Shown here: piece by piece, positions 55,396 through 64,000 of the stretch | Numbering within the stretch: the first letter of the stretch is position 1 | Layout: each line of letters begins with the position of its first letter | Assembly: GCA_963556065.3 (NCBI GenBank) | Contig: CAUVYH020000014.1 | Coordinates: 1 to 64,000 of the forward strand | Direction of reading: 5' to 3' | Length of the DNA: 64,000 bases | Source of the DNA: JBAXTE01 sp963556065 | GTDB lineage: Bacteria > Bacteroidota > Bacteroidia > Bacteroidales > WCHB1-69 | The notes under the pieces: generated by a model | The model's input: the letters and a program-made list of their open reading frames with translations, nothing else | Database searches by the model: none | What the model was told of the DNA's origin: nothing | Program-made: the position numbers and the translations under genes

Positions 55396-56754
55396 CTACA
55401 GGTTATAGTTTTTAATAAAAAAATCTTTTATCGTCCCCACCAAACGATCTATGTCTCCGGCACCCATCGTTACGATGAGCTGAGGATTACAGTCAAGAAG
55501 ACGGTGTGTGAGTTCGTCTTTTGCAACCAACTCTTTTTCGGAAAGGTTGATTTTGTCGAGAAGCCATTGTGAAGACACTCCTTTTATCGGTTCTTCTCGG
55601 GCAGGATAGATATCGAGTAGCAGTAACCGATCGGCGAGAGCAAGCGTTTGTGCAAAATCATCGGCAAAATCGCGCGTACGGGTGAACAGATGTGGCTGAA
55701 AAACAGCCGTAATCGGACGATTTGGATACATTTTCCGAAGCGAAGTGAGACAAGCCCTAATTTCTTCGGGATGATGTGCATAATCGTCAATATAAATTAG
55801 TTTTTTACTTACAATAATGGGTTCGAATCTTCGATGAACACCTTTAAATGTGCTCAATCCTTTTTTCAAGTATTCTTCGGAAACTCCCTGATTAAGAGCC
55901 AAAGCGGAAGCAGCAACCGCATTTTCAACATTGTGTAATCCACCCACACCCAGTTCGATATTTGTAATTACGGATGTAGGAGTGATTAAATCGAAGCGAT
56001 AGATTCCATCGGTTAAAACAATATTTGCAGCATGATAATCCGCCGTTGACGAATCGATGTCGTAGGAAAAACAACGAGGATGTCCAAAATCGGATTTTAC
56101 CGATTCCTTAACCAGCAAAAAGCCGGAAACCTGATTCGAAAAATCGACAAACGAATGTTTAAGATGATCTTTATCGCCATAGATATCCAAATGATCGGCA
56201 TCTACAGAGGTGATTACAGCCGACTGAGGATGAAGCTTTAAAAACGATCGATCGAACTCATCCGCTTCTACTACAAAAAGGTCGGAATTTTCGGCAAGTA
56301 AAATGTTGGAATTATAGTTGGCCGAAATTCCTCCGATAAAAGCATTTAGAGGAATCATGGCCGTTTTTAGCAAATGTGCGGTAAGCGATGTTGTGGATGT
56401 TTTACCATGCGTGCCGGCAACGGCAATGGTGAAACCGGAGTCGGTAATCAATCCGAGCACTTCCGAACGTTTTAGCATCGGAATATTTCGGGCAGAAATA
56501 GTTTCAAACTCTGTTAAGTCACTTGAAACCGCAGGTGTAAACACGCACATATCAACATGAGCCGGAATTTTTGAAGGGTCATCGGAATAATGAATTTGCA
56601 TACCCTCCGATTCAAGTTCTTGAGTAAGTGCCGATGGTGTGCGGTCGTATCCGGCAACATGTACCTTGTTCCGGTTAAAGTACCGGGCAAGTGCACTCAT
56701 CCCAATCCCGCCAATTCCGAGAAAATAAACCGATTTTAAGTGACTTATATTCAT
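55396..56754 (-). CDS. murC: UDP-N-acetylmuramate-L-alanine ligase
   Basis: The 452-residue Mur ligase has the N-terminal UDP site YFLGIGGIGMSALARY, the ATP P-loop GTHGKTSTT near 115, EADEFDRSF, and the C-terminal domain with DDYAHHPEEI. It adds L-Ala to UDP-MurNAc in peptidoglycan synthesis. Its first base is shared with the last base of the murG stop, showing tight coupling. Length normal. Confidence 0.97.
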   Translation of the reverse strand: MNISHLKSVYFLGIGGIGMSALARYFNRNKVHVAGYDRTPSALTQELESEGMQIHYSDDPSKIPAHVDMCVFTPAVSSDLTEFETISARNIPMLKRSEVLGLITDSGFTIAVAGTHGKTSTTSLTAHLLKTAMIPLNAFIGGISANYNSNILLAENSDLFVVEADEFDRSFLKLHPQSAVITSVDADHLDIYGDKDHLKHSFVDFSNQVSGFLLVKESVKSDFGHPRCFSYDIDSSTADYHAANIVLTDGIYRFDLITPTSVITNIELGVGGLHNVENAVAASALALNQGVSEEYLKKGLSTFKGVHRRFEPIIVSKKLIYIDDYAHHPEEIRACLTSLRKMYPNRPITAVFQPHLFTRTRDFADDFAQTLALADRLLLLDIYPAREEPIKGVSSQWLLDKINLSEKELVAKDELTHRLLDCNPQLIVTMGAGDIDRLVGTIKDFFIKNYNL

Positions 56755-57872
56755 TACCTGAAGCGAATTAATTTTACAATTTCATCTACAATAAGTTCAT
56801 CCGCATTCGGCACAGCAAACCGAGATATATTGTCCGAAAGCACTTTTAACCTGTCTTTATCCTGTACAAGATCTATTGCTACACGACCAAGAATAGCAGG
56901 CGCTTCCTTATCCGAAATCATAACGGCTGCGTTAGCATCAACAAGAACTTTAGCATTTTTAGTCTGATGATCTTCCGAAACATTTGGCGATGGAATGAGA
57001 ATACTCGGTTTATGAAGAGTGCACAATTCCGAAATCGACAATGCCCCGGCTCTCGATATAACCAAATCGGCAATACTATATAAATAGTCCATACGTTTAA
57101 CAAAAGGCATCACTTTAATACCACGATTGCTCAATTCGCGTACATGTGTAAAAATTTGATTATAAAAACGATCGCCTGTTTGCCAAATTACCTGCACATC
57201 AGCATCTTTAAAGAAAGTTAAAGATCCCTGCATACTTTGATTAATCGTAAGCGAACCTAAGCTTCCACCGACAACTGCAATTATTTTCTTATCGGGAGTA
57301 AGATTAAAATAGGCATAAGCTTCCGCAATATTAGGCTGAATTTTTACAATATCGGCACGAATCGGATTTCCGGTAAGAATAATTTTTCGTTCATCAAAGA
57401 ACCTATTCATATTCGGATAGGCAACACATATTTTTTTTGCTTTTCCGGCAAGTACTTTGTTGGTTATTCCCGGATATGAATTCTGTTCCTGAATCAACGT
57501 AGGCACTCCAAGCGAAGCTGCCATTTTAAGCGTAGGGCCACTTGCATACCCACCCACGCCGACGACAACATCGGGATTAAAGTCTTTCACAATCTTTTTT
57601 GCAGCACGAAGACTGCTCAGCACTTTGAATGGAAACAGCAAATTTTTGTATATATTTTTCAAGGTCAGTTTGCGCTGAAACCCGGTAACATTAATTCCAA
57701 TGATACGATAGCCGGCTTCGGGAACCCGTTTCATCTCCATCCTTTTATTTGCTCCTACAAAAAGGACATCCGCATCCGGAAAGCGGCGCTTAAACGCGTT
57801 TGCAATAGCTAATGCCGGGAAAACATGACCACCGGTTCCGCCCCCGCTAATAATAATTTTAATTTTCTTCAT
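56754..57872 (-). CDS. murG: UDP-GlcNAc transferase making lipid II
   Basis: The 372-residue GT-B glycosyltransferase has the MurG signature GGGTGGHVFPALAIA at the N-terminus, VGVGGYASGP near 105, and the UDP-GlcNAc site VISRAGALSISELCTLHKPSILIP near 275. It converts lipid I to lipid II at the inner membrane. It overlaps the end of ftsW by 14 bases and touches murC, so the three are one unit. Confidence 0.97.
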   Translation of the reverse strand: MKKIKIIISGGGTGGHVFPALAIANAFKRRFPDADVLFVGANKRMEMKRVPEAGYRIIGINVTGFQRKLTLKNIYKNLLFPFKVLSSLRAAKKIVKDFNPDVVVGVGGYASGPTLKMAASLGVPTLIQEQNSYPGITNKVLAGKAKKICVAYPNMNRFFDERKIILTGNPIRADIVKIQPNIAEAYAYFNLTPDKKIIAVVGGSLGSLTINQSMQGSLTFFKDADVQVIWQTGDRFYNQIFTHVRELSNRGIKVMPFVKRMDYLYSIADLVISRAGALSISELCTLHKPSILIPSPNVSEDHQTKNAKVLVDANAAVMISDKEAPAILGRVAIDLVQDKDRLKVLSDNISRFAVPNADELIVDEIVKLIRFR

Positions 57873-59040
57873 GATTTGCCGTGTTGTTGTTTTTATTATC
57901 TACAAGCATCGAAGGCTCTTCTTTATCTACTTCTTTGCTCACACTTAAAATAATTCCGAAAGAGATGCAAGTAAACCAGATAGATGTTCCCCCCATACTC
58001 ACCATAGGCAATGGCTGACCCGTTACCGGCAATAAATTAACAGCCACCGCCATATTCACAAGAGCCTGAAAAACAAGCATAAGCGTGAGCCCAAGGGCCA
58101 GAAACGCCCCAAAGGTCCCCGGACTATTGGTCGCGATCCGCATTGCCCGATAGAGTAATATTAAATATGCAAAAAGAATCATTAAGCCGCCAAACAAACC
58201 ATATTCTTCAACAATAATAGCATAAATAAAATCGCTGTAAGGATGAGGTAGAAAATTCCGTTGGTTACTGTTTCCCGGACCTTTTCCCAAAGGAAATCCC
58301 GAGGCCACTGCAATTTTAGCCTGATTTGCCTGATAGTTAGCATCCGCATCGGGATTTTTAAAATTTTCAATCCTCTTTTTCCAAGTTCCCAAACGTCCCT
58401 GATCCGACGAATTCATCAAGATGACAATAAAAATCGAAAAAACAATCAATGCGATACCCGAAAGTTGTAAAATATGTTTGATGCTGACTCTGGCAATAAA
58501 CATCATTATTAAGCAAGTAAGAGTAAGCAGCATTGCCGTTGATAGATTTGCCGGCAAAATAAGCCCCACCACAAGTCCGATTGCAATGACTACAGGAATG
58601 AATCCTTTGCGTAAATCTTTAATCTGATCTTGCTTAACCGCCAAAATTCGAGCTAAAAAGATAACTAAGGCCAGCTTCGCAAAATCGGAAGTCTGAAAAG
58701 TAATATTCAGCAACGGAATTACAATCCAACGACTGGCCTCATTCAATTCGGAACCGGAAAACAAAGTATAAATTAAAAGCGGGAGCGATAAGAATACAAG
58801 TAAAACCGAGATGCGTGCATAGAATGTATATTTAATCAGATGTGTAAAAAACATCAGTCCCAATCCTGCAACTAAAATTACAAAGTGTCGCACCAGATAA
58901 TATTCCGTATTTCCCCCCTGTTTTTTATAAGCAAGCGCTCCCGTTGCACTATAAACCAAGAGTACAGATGCAATGGACAGAAATAGTACAACCATCCATA
59001 TCACTTTATCGCCTTTAATTTTACTCAATATCTTATTCAT
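57859..59040 (-). CDS. ftsW: Lipid II polymerase FtsW (SEDS family)
   Basis: The 393-residue protein has about ten transmembrane helices. Motifs of SEDS glycosyltransferases are present: NFLPHPYSDFIYAIIVEEYG in the large periplasmic loop region, and LLPVTGQPLPMVSMGGTS near the end. It polymerises glycan strands at the septum together with FtsI. A hydrophilic tail follows (VDNKNNNTANHEEN). Length normal. Confidence 0.96.
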   Translation of the reverse strand: MNKILSKIKGDKVIWMVVLFLSIASVLLVYSATGALAYKKQGGNTEYYLVRHFVILVAGLGLMFFTHLIKYTFYARISVLLVFLSLPLLIYTLFSGSELNEASRWIVIPLLNITFQTSDFAKLALVIFLARILAVKQDQIKDLRKGFIPVVIAIGLVVGLILPANLSTAMLLTLTCLIMMFIARVSIKHILQLSGIALIVFSIFIVILMNSSDQGRLGTWKKRIENFKNPDADANYQANQAKIAVASGFPLGKGPGNSNQRNFLPHPYSDFIYAIIVEEYGLFGGLMILFAYLILLYRAMRIATNSPGTFGAFLALGLTLMLVFQALVNMAVAVNLLPVTGQPLPMVSMGGTSIWFTCISFGIILSVSKEVDKEEPSMLVDNKNNNTANHEEN

Positions 59041-59062
59041 AATCTTATGTTTCTAGTACTGC

Positions 59063-59608
59063 TTATAATTCGGCAACAGCCCGTTTAAAAGCTTCACCGC
59101 GTGCCTCATAATTGTCGTACATATCAAAACTGGCACATGCCGGCGAAAACAATACCACATCTCCTTTTTGAGCCTTGTAATAGGCCATTTGCACTACTTC
59201 TTCCATGGAATCGGAAACCGATATATCGGCAATAATATCCGAAAACATTTCAGCCACCGCACTATTATCATTGCACAAACAAACAATCGTTTTTACCTTG
59301 CTTCTGATAATATCCTGCAATTGTGCCACAGCAGTACTCTTTTCAAGATTGCCAATAATCCAGACTACCGGACGATTCATCGACTCAAGACCAAACCAGG
59401 CAGCATTTACATTGGTAGCCTTGGAATCGTTGATAAAATCGACACCTCTGACTGTTGTTACATACTCTAACCTATGTTCTTCGTTGTCAAAATCGAATAA
59501 ACTCTCTCTTATTCGCTCTTTGCGAAGACCAACTAATTTAGAATGAATGGTAGAAGCCAGCGACTGTTGGTTTCTTGTTCCCTGTAATGCGATACGTTCG
59601 ATGCTCAT
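59063..59608 (-). CDS. murD: MurD C-terminal fragment (N-terminal two-thirds missing)
   Basis: Only 181 residues; MurD is normally about 440. What remains is the end of the central domain and the C-terminal domain: EEHRLEYV, FINDSKATNVNAAW, and the peptide-binding SPACASFDMYDNYEARG. The N-terminal UDP-binding domain and the P-loop with GTNGKTT are absent. Only 34 bases separate this ATG from the mraY stop, so no frameshifted remainder can be hidden upstream. Residues in the retained part are also changed: the usual GxHN is GTRN, a later conserved Asn is Ser, and the GGxxK loop is GNLEK. The place and order in the dcw cluster are standard. Non-functional as a D-Glu ligase on its own. Confidence 0.85.
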   Translation of the reverse strand: MSIERIALQGTRNQQSLASTIHSKLVGLRKERIRESLFDFDNEEHRLEYVTTVRGVDFINDSKATNVNAAWFGLESMNRPVVWIIGNLEKSTAVAQLQDIIRSKVKTIVCLCNDNSAVAEMFSDIIADISVSDSMEEVVQMAYYKAQKGDVVLFSPACASFDMYDNYEARGEAFKRAVAEL

Positions 59609-59642
59609 AGCTGTTTTTTGATTTATGTTTTAGTATTAGTAG

Positions 59643-60896
59643 TTATCTGATCTTCAAAGTAATTATGGTAAGAACAGCCAGCGCCATACTTACAATAACA
59701 AACCGCTGTACAATTTTAGCTTCATGATATCCTTTTTTCTGATAATGATGGTGCAATGGTGCCATTAAAAGCACTCTTCGGCCTTCGCCATATTTCCGTT
59801 TAGTATATTTAAAATAGGTGACTTGCATAATCACGGAAATACTTTGCACCAGAAATACGCCGCAAAAGATCGGAATGAGCAATTCTTTTCTGATTATAAT
59901 GGCAAAAACGGCAATTATTCCTCCCAATGTGAGGCTGCCCGTGTCGCCCATAAAAATCTGAGCCGGGTATGTGTTGTACCACAGAAAGCCCATGCATGCT
60001 CCCAAAAAAGCCCCGATAAATATGGTCAGCTCTCCAGTGTTCGGAATATACATGATATTCAAATAGTTGGCAAACACAGTGTTTCCAGACACATACGCCA
60101 AAATTCCCAGCGTGACTCCAATCACCGCCGAAGTTCCCGTTGCCAAACCATCTAAGCCATCGGTCAAATTAGCACCATTGGATACCGCTGTAATAATAAA
60201 TATGATGATCGGAATAAAAATCAGCCATGCCCATTTTTCGTAACCATCGCCCAACCAAGATAATGCATCGGCATAGTCCAATTCGTTGTTTTTTACGAAC
60301 GGTATTGTTGTTTTGGTTGATTTTACCGACTCCGAAGAGTAAATAGCCGGCGACGTTTTATAACTTTCCACCTGAAACATATTGTCCGTCTGTACATAAT
60401 GCTGATTCACCGCTTTTTCTTTAATCACCACCTGCGGATGAAAAAACAGGATTAAACCGACAATAAGCCCTAAAATAACTTGCCCGAGAATTTTAAACTT
60501 GCCTGACAATCCCTTCTTATCCTTTTTAAACACCTTGATATAGTCATCGACAAAACCGATAATTCCCAACCAAATGGTAGTAATAAGCATGATTATAACG
60601 TAGATGTTTTCCAACTTTGCAAAAAGAAGAACCGGAATCACAATAGCTGCAATAATGATAATTCCACCCATTGTAGGGGTGCCTTGTTTTTGAATCTGGC
60701 CTTCAAGTCCTAAATTCCTTACAATTTCGCCCACCTGCTTAAGTTGCAAATACTGAATCACACGCTTACCGATAACGAGCGATATAATTAACGAAACAAT
60801 AATTGCTGCAGCCGTACGAAACGAGATATACTGGAACAACCGGGCTCCGGGAAAACTATACGCTTTTTCTAACCAGTCAAAAAGATAATACAACAT
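59643..60896 (-). CDS. mraY: Phospho-MurNAc-pentapeptide transferase
   Basis: The 417-residue membrane enzyme has ten or more helices and the MraY motifs: QKQGTPTMGG, GFVDDYIKVFKKDKKGLSGKFK with the double Asp near 117, NLTDGLDGLA, and PLHHHYQKKGYHE (the HHH motif). It makes lipid I. A loop of about 60 residues (roughly 155-210) between helices is longer than in E. coli, as usual in Bacteroidota. Length and ends are intact, so the murD lesion next to it does not reach into this gene. Confidence 0.97.
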   Translation of the reverse strand: MLYYLFDWLEKAYSFPGARLFQYISFRTAAAIIVSLIISLVIGKRVIQYLQLKQVGEIVRNLGLEGQIQKQGTPTMGGIIIIAAIVIPVLLFAKLENIYVIIMLITTIWLGIIGFVDDYIKVFKKDKKGLSGKFKILGQVILGLIVGLILFFHPQVVIKEKAVNQHYVQTDNMFQVESYKTSPAIYSSESVKSTKTTIPFVKNNELDYADALSWLGDGYEKWAWLIFIPIIIFIITAVSNGANLTDGLDGLATGTSAVIGVTLGILAYVSGNTVFANYLNIMYIPNTGELTIFIGAFLGACMGFLWYNTYPAQIFMGDTGSLTLGGIIAVFAIIIRKELLIPIFCGVFLVQSISVIMQVTYFKYTKRKYGEGRRVLLMAPLHHHYQKKGYHEAKIVQRFVIVSMALAVLTIITLKIR

Positions 60897-60899
60897 AAT

Positions 60900-62384
60900 C
60901 TATACATTTAAAAATTCTACTAATACTTCCTTATCATCAAAATGATGTTTAACACCTTTAATCTCCTGATATTTTTCATGACCTTTACCTGCAACCAAGA
61001 TCACATCTCCTTTTTGAGCCAAGGTACATGCGGTTTTGATGGCCTCACGCCGATTCTCAATAGTTAAAACTTTTTTGTTCTGCAGTACGTTGAGCCCAGC
61101 TTGCATTTGAGCTAAAATCTCGTTGGGATCTTCACTCCTCGGATTATCGGAAGTAAGAATAACACGATGGCTATAGTCGGCTGCAATTACAGCCATTTTC
61201 GGCCGTTTTAACGCATCCCGATCTCCACCGCATCCCACTACGGTAATTATCTGCTGGCCTTCGATACAAAGCTCCTGAATGGTTTTCAGTACATTTTCGA
61301 GTGCATCCGGAGTATGCGCATAGTCAACAATTGCAGCCACTCCCGATGTATTAGAAACATGTTCGAACCGGCCTTCGGCAGAATTAAGATTACTCAATAC
61401 CGGCAATACATCGTCGCTGCTTAAATTCAACAACATTGCCGTAGCATAAACCGCCATCAGATTATGGGCATTGAATTCACCCACCAATTTAAACCACACC
61501 GCATCTTTATCAATTTGCATGGATAATCCTTCCAATGTGTTTTCGATGATTTTACCTTTAAAATCGGCCATTGCACGAATACTATAGGTGTAAATACGAG
61601 CCGGTGAATTTTGCACCATCACCAATCCGTTTCTATCATCAATATTTGTCAAAGCAAACGCACTTTCAGGAAGAGTATCGAAGAATTGTTTTTTAGCCTT
61701 TAAGTAAGCATCAAATGTTTTATGATAATCGAGGTGATCATGCGTTAGGTTGCTAAAAATCGCCCCCGTAAAGAAAACCCCAGAAATTCGGTGCTGAACG
61801 ATCGAATGAGAACTCACTTCCATAAATACAAACTCACATCCCGCATCTACCATTTGTGAAAGCAATAAATTAAGTTGAACCGAATCCGGAGTGGTATGAG
61901 TTGCCGGAATTGATTCATTCCCAATTTTATTTTGAACGGTTGAAAGCATTCCGCATTTGTATCCCAAATTAACAAACAACTGATGCAAAAGAGTTACCGT
62001 AGTCGTTTTTCCATTGGTACCCGTAATACCAACCAGCTTCAATTTTTCGGAAGGATGGTTGTAAAAGGCCGCAGATAGAAAGCCAAGTGATAAAGCGGAA
62101 TCGTCAACCACAACATAAACCGTTTCGGTTTGAATGTCTTTTGGAAGCTGTTCGCAAACAATAGCTACAGCTCCGGCTTTTATTGCCGCACCAATAAACT
62201 GGTGTCCATCGTTGGTTACACCGCGTTGAGCAACATACATCGAGCCCGGTGTTACTTTTCGGGAGTCGAAAACAATAGACAAAACCTCAACTTCCGGGCT
62301 GCCAAGAATGTTCGACACATTACACTGTTGTATGATATCAATTACTCTTTTCACTTTTTTTATTTTTCTTACTGTTCTTTGCAT
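60900..62384 (-). CDS. murE: UDP-MurNAc-tripeptide ligase, meso-diaminopimelate type
   Basis: The 494-residue Mur ligase has FDSRKVTPGSMYVA in the N-terminal domain, the P-loop GITGTNGKTTT near 120, and the C-terminal domain with DYAHTPDALENVL. The motif SDNPRSEDP (DNPR) is the one associated with meso-A2pm rather than lysine. It adds the third residue of the stem peptide. The ATG at 62384 overlaps ftsI by 47 bases; a GTG at 62354 (MKRVIDIIQQ) would leave a 17-base overlap and may be the true start. Confidence 0.95.
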   Translation of the reverse strand: MQRTVRKIKKVKRVIDIIQQCNVSNILGSPEVEVLSIVFDSRKVTPGSMYVAQRGVTNDGHQFIGAAIKAGAVAIVCEQLPKDIQTETVYVVVDDSALSLGFLSAAFYNHPSEKLKLVGITGTNGKTTTVTLLHQLFVNLGYKCGMLSTVQNKIGNESIPATHTTPDSVQLNLLLSQMVDAGCEFVFMEVSSHSIVQHRISGVFFTGAIFSNLTHDHLDYHKTFDAYLKAKKQFFDTLPESAFALTNIDDRNGLVMVQNSPARIYTYSIRAMADFKGKIIENTLEGLSMQIDKDAVWFKLVGEFNAHNLMAVYATAMLLNLSSDDVLPVLSNLNSAEGRFEHVSNTSGVAAIVDYAHTPDALENVLKTIQELCIEGQQIITVVGCGGDRDALKRPKMAVIAADYSHRVILTSDNPRSEDPNEILAQMQAGLNVLQNKKVLTIENRREAIKTACTLAQKGDVILVAGKGHEKYQEIKGVKHHFDDKEVLVEFLNV

Positions 62385-64000
62385 TCTTTTTAGTTACCTG
62401 CTTATCTTTCGGTTTTGCTTTTGTGTTTTTTGACGTTTTCTCTTTATTTTTTTTCTTTTTATCCTCTGCAATTTCTTTTTTGCTTTTGGGATCCGTCTTT
62501 TTTTTCTCCTTAGACACTGTGTCCGATTTTGCTATCGGTGTATTTGCCAGCATTTTATCAACCGAATCTTTAATGGATCGAGCAATTTTAATGGAATCCA
62601 TCGTCCTATCGTAATCCGCAACCTTAATCAAATCGGGCATTCCCAGACCAAGGACAACCCGCATCCCCTTTTTAACAACTGTACCGGGTTTTACCGATTG
62701 CGAAACCACCATTCCTTTTCCATTAGCCGAAGCAATACACCCCGTCTTTTCAATCAGATAGATTGCATCCCGAACCCCCATGCCCACAACGTTGGGTATT
62801 TTCTTACTTTCAACGATCGACGGTTTAATGCGAATTGTGTTGCCGGAGGTCTCGTCTGCAGTCACCCATTCGGCATACACATCATTGGAAAGCGTATTGA
62901 ATTTGATCGTCTGATATATCGTTTTGAGATCGCTCTGTTTTCCAAATTTCACCAAAGGCATGTTATAGTTTCTGACGGAATCGGGAACATCCTGTTTAAT
63001 ATCTATTTCGCTTGCATACACTTTATCTGCAATTTCTTTAAATACCGGCGCAGCAATTTCCCCACCATAAAAACCTTTTTGCTTTGGCTTATTAATAACC
63101 ACGATACAAGAATACCTCGGCTTATTTGCAGGAAAATATCCAACAAAAGAAGCTTTATAATCTATCGCTTTTGTTTTGTTTTTATCATTTCCATATCCGC
63201 CTTTCCCTGCAATTTGTGCCGTTCCTGTTTTACCTGCAATACTGTACATGGTATTAAAAAGCTTCTTTGCTGTTCCCTGTTTCACAACACCTTCGAGACA
63301 ACTTTTCGCTTTGTCTATTGTCTTTTGCGAACATATTTTATCAATAAGAACAATGGGCTCGTTCTTTTTCACCACGTTTCCGGTACTCTTCACCTCAGTC
63401 ACAAACTGAGGTTTCACCATTCTGCCGTTATTAGCGATTGTGTTGTACATCGATAGAATTTGAAGAGGCGTAACCTGAATTTCGTAGCCAATCGACATAT
63501 ATGGCAAAGTGGTGGTGTTCCATGGATTTTTATTGTTCGGGTCTCTACGCGATTTTGGATCTTTAAGAAATGGGATTCCTTCTCCGGGAATTTCGAGATT
63601 CAAATATTGACCGATTCCCATTTTCTTGAGCAAATCCACATAAACCTGTTCCCTGCCGGCAAAAGCTCTAACTACCAAATTTGAAATTCCCACATTAGAA
63701 GAGGCTTCAAAAGCCTTTTTAAAAGTTACATTTCCATAGCCATCTTCATGTGAATCAATCATTATACGATCCCCGTATTTAGCTTTTCCGGTAGGCACCA
63801 CAGCGTTGGTGTCAAATTTTCCATCTTCAAGTACTGCAAGTAGCGAAGCCAGTTTAAAAGTGGAACCGGGTTCTGCACTTTCCCAAATGGCATAGTTCAT
63901 ATCTTCACCGTAAGAGCCGTCCGAATGTCTCGACAAATTTGCAATAGCTTTAACAAACCCTGTTTCCACTTCCATTAGCACGACCGTTCCATGATCCGCC
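62338..64000 (-). CDS. ftsI: Division transpeptidase FtsI (PBP3-like) with PASTA domain and lysine-rich tail, 5' end outside window
   Basis: The frame is open to the window edge. The transpeptidase domain shows the three penicillin-binding motifs in order: STFK (SxxK), SSN, and KTGT. It is followed by one PASTA domain (IPNVVGMGVRDAIYLIEKTG to VKKGMRVVLGLG). The last about 58 residues (62341-62514) are very rich in lysine, which is odd for the periplasmic end of a PBP. It crosslinks septal peptidoglycan, partner of FtsW. It starts the visible part of the dcw cluster. Confidence 0.93.
   Translation of the reverse strand, partial: ADHGTVVLMEVETGFVKAIANLSRHSDGSYGEDMNYAIWESAEPGSTFKLASLLAVLEDGKFDTNAVVPTGKAKYGDRIMIDSHEDGYGNVTFKKAFEASSNVGISNLVVRAFAGREQVYVDLLKKMGIGQYLNLEIPGEGIPFLKDPKSRRDPNNKNPWNTTTLPYMSIGYEIQVTPLQILSMYNTIANNGRMVKPQFVTEVKSTGNVVKKNEPIVLIDKICSQKTIDKAKSCLEGVVKQGTAKKLFNTMYSIAGKTGTAQIAGKGGYGNDKNKTKAIDYKASFVGYFPANKPRYSCIVVINKPKQKGFYGGEIAAPVFKEIADKVYASEIDIKQDVPDSVRNYNMPLVKFGKQSDLKTIYQTIKFNTLSNDVYAEWVTADETSGNTIRIKPSIVESKKIPNVVGMGVRDAIYLIEKTGCIASANGKGMVVSQSVKPGTVVKKGMRVVLGLGMPDLIKVADYDRTMDSIKIARSIKDSVDKMLANTPIAKSDTVSKEKKKTDPKSKKEIAEDKKKKNKEKTSKNTKAKPKDKQVTKKNAKNSKKNKKSEKSN

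Noticed and set aside
59609..59642. Frameshift as the explanation for the short murD
   Set aside because: Only 34 bases lie between the mraY stop and this ATG, so the missing ~260 residues cannot be in another frame here.

Overview
The window is a piece of a Bacteroidota chromosome, most likely from the order Bacteroidales or a close relative. The evidence is a type IX secretion (T9SS) sorting domain, a PorX regulator, a fused LpxC-FabZ protein, weak Shine-Dalgarno signals, and promoters of the TAnnTTTG type. The DNA is AT-rich. LPS genes and a MurE with the DNPR motif (meso-diaminopimelate type) point to a Gram-negative cell. Nothing was searched against a database; family names come from motifs read in the translations.

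Layout. 1-5.5 kb: the end of a large T9SS-linked surface protein, deoC, then hslR-der-era on the minus strand and an initiator tRNA. 5.8-13.4 kb: a T9SS cargo protein, a YbaK-like deacylase, an acetyltransferase/methyltransferase pair, then polyphosphate genes (ppk1-ppx) and a SixA-like phosphatase. 13.8-22.8 kb: an M16 peptidase and a complete RND efflux operon (adaptor, pump, TolC-like channel). 23.1-25.7 kb: a membrane protein/winged-helix regulator/DUF4153-like operon with two matching palindromes that look like operators. 25.7-30 kb: secreted proteins of unknown role, two of them LPP20/FlgT-like. 30.4-36.9 kb: lipid A and fatty acid genes (lpxD paralogue, efp, lpxA, lpxC-fabZ, lpxD) and an HD phosphohydrolase. 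37.1-40.6 kb: porX, tsaE and an alanine dehydrogenase-like gene.

41.1-48.1 kb is the accessory island: a type VI-B CRISPR system. It has 37 repeats, a 1135-residue Cas13b with both RxxxxH HEPN motifs, and an upstream 173-residue three-helix membrane protein in the same operon. No cas1 or cas2 is present. Five repeats are split at exactly the same nucleotide, in the loop of the repeat hairpin, by an 84-85 bp palindromic element flanked by 8-bp direct repeats. I regard this, together with the membrane protein, as the most novel part of the window.

48.3-51 kb: a secreted S33-type hydrolase and about 1 kb of non-coding tandem repeats. 51-64 kb: the division and cell wall (dcw) cluster on the minus strand, ftsI-murE-mraY-murD-ftsW-murG-murC-ftsQ-ftsA-ftsZ-yqeY. 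Here murD is reduced to its C-terminal third while both flanking genes are intact. This is either a real and surprising lesion in an essential gene or an assembly/strain artefact.
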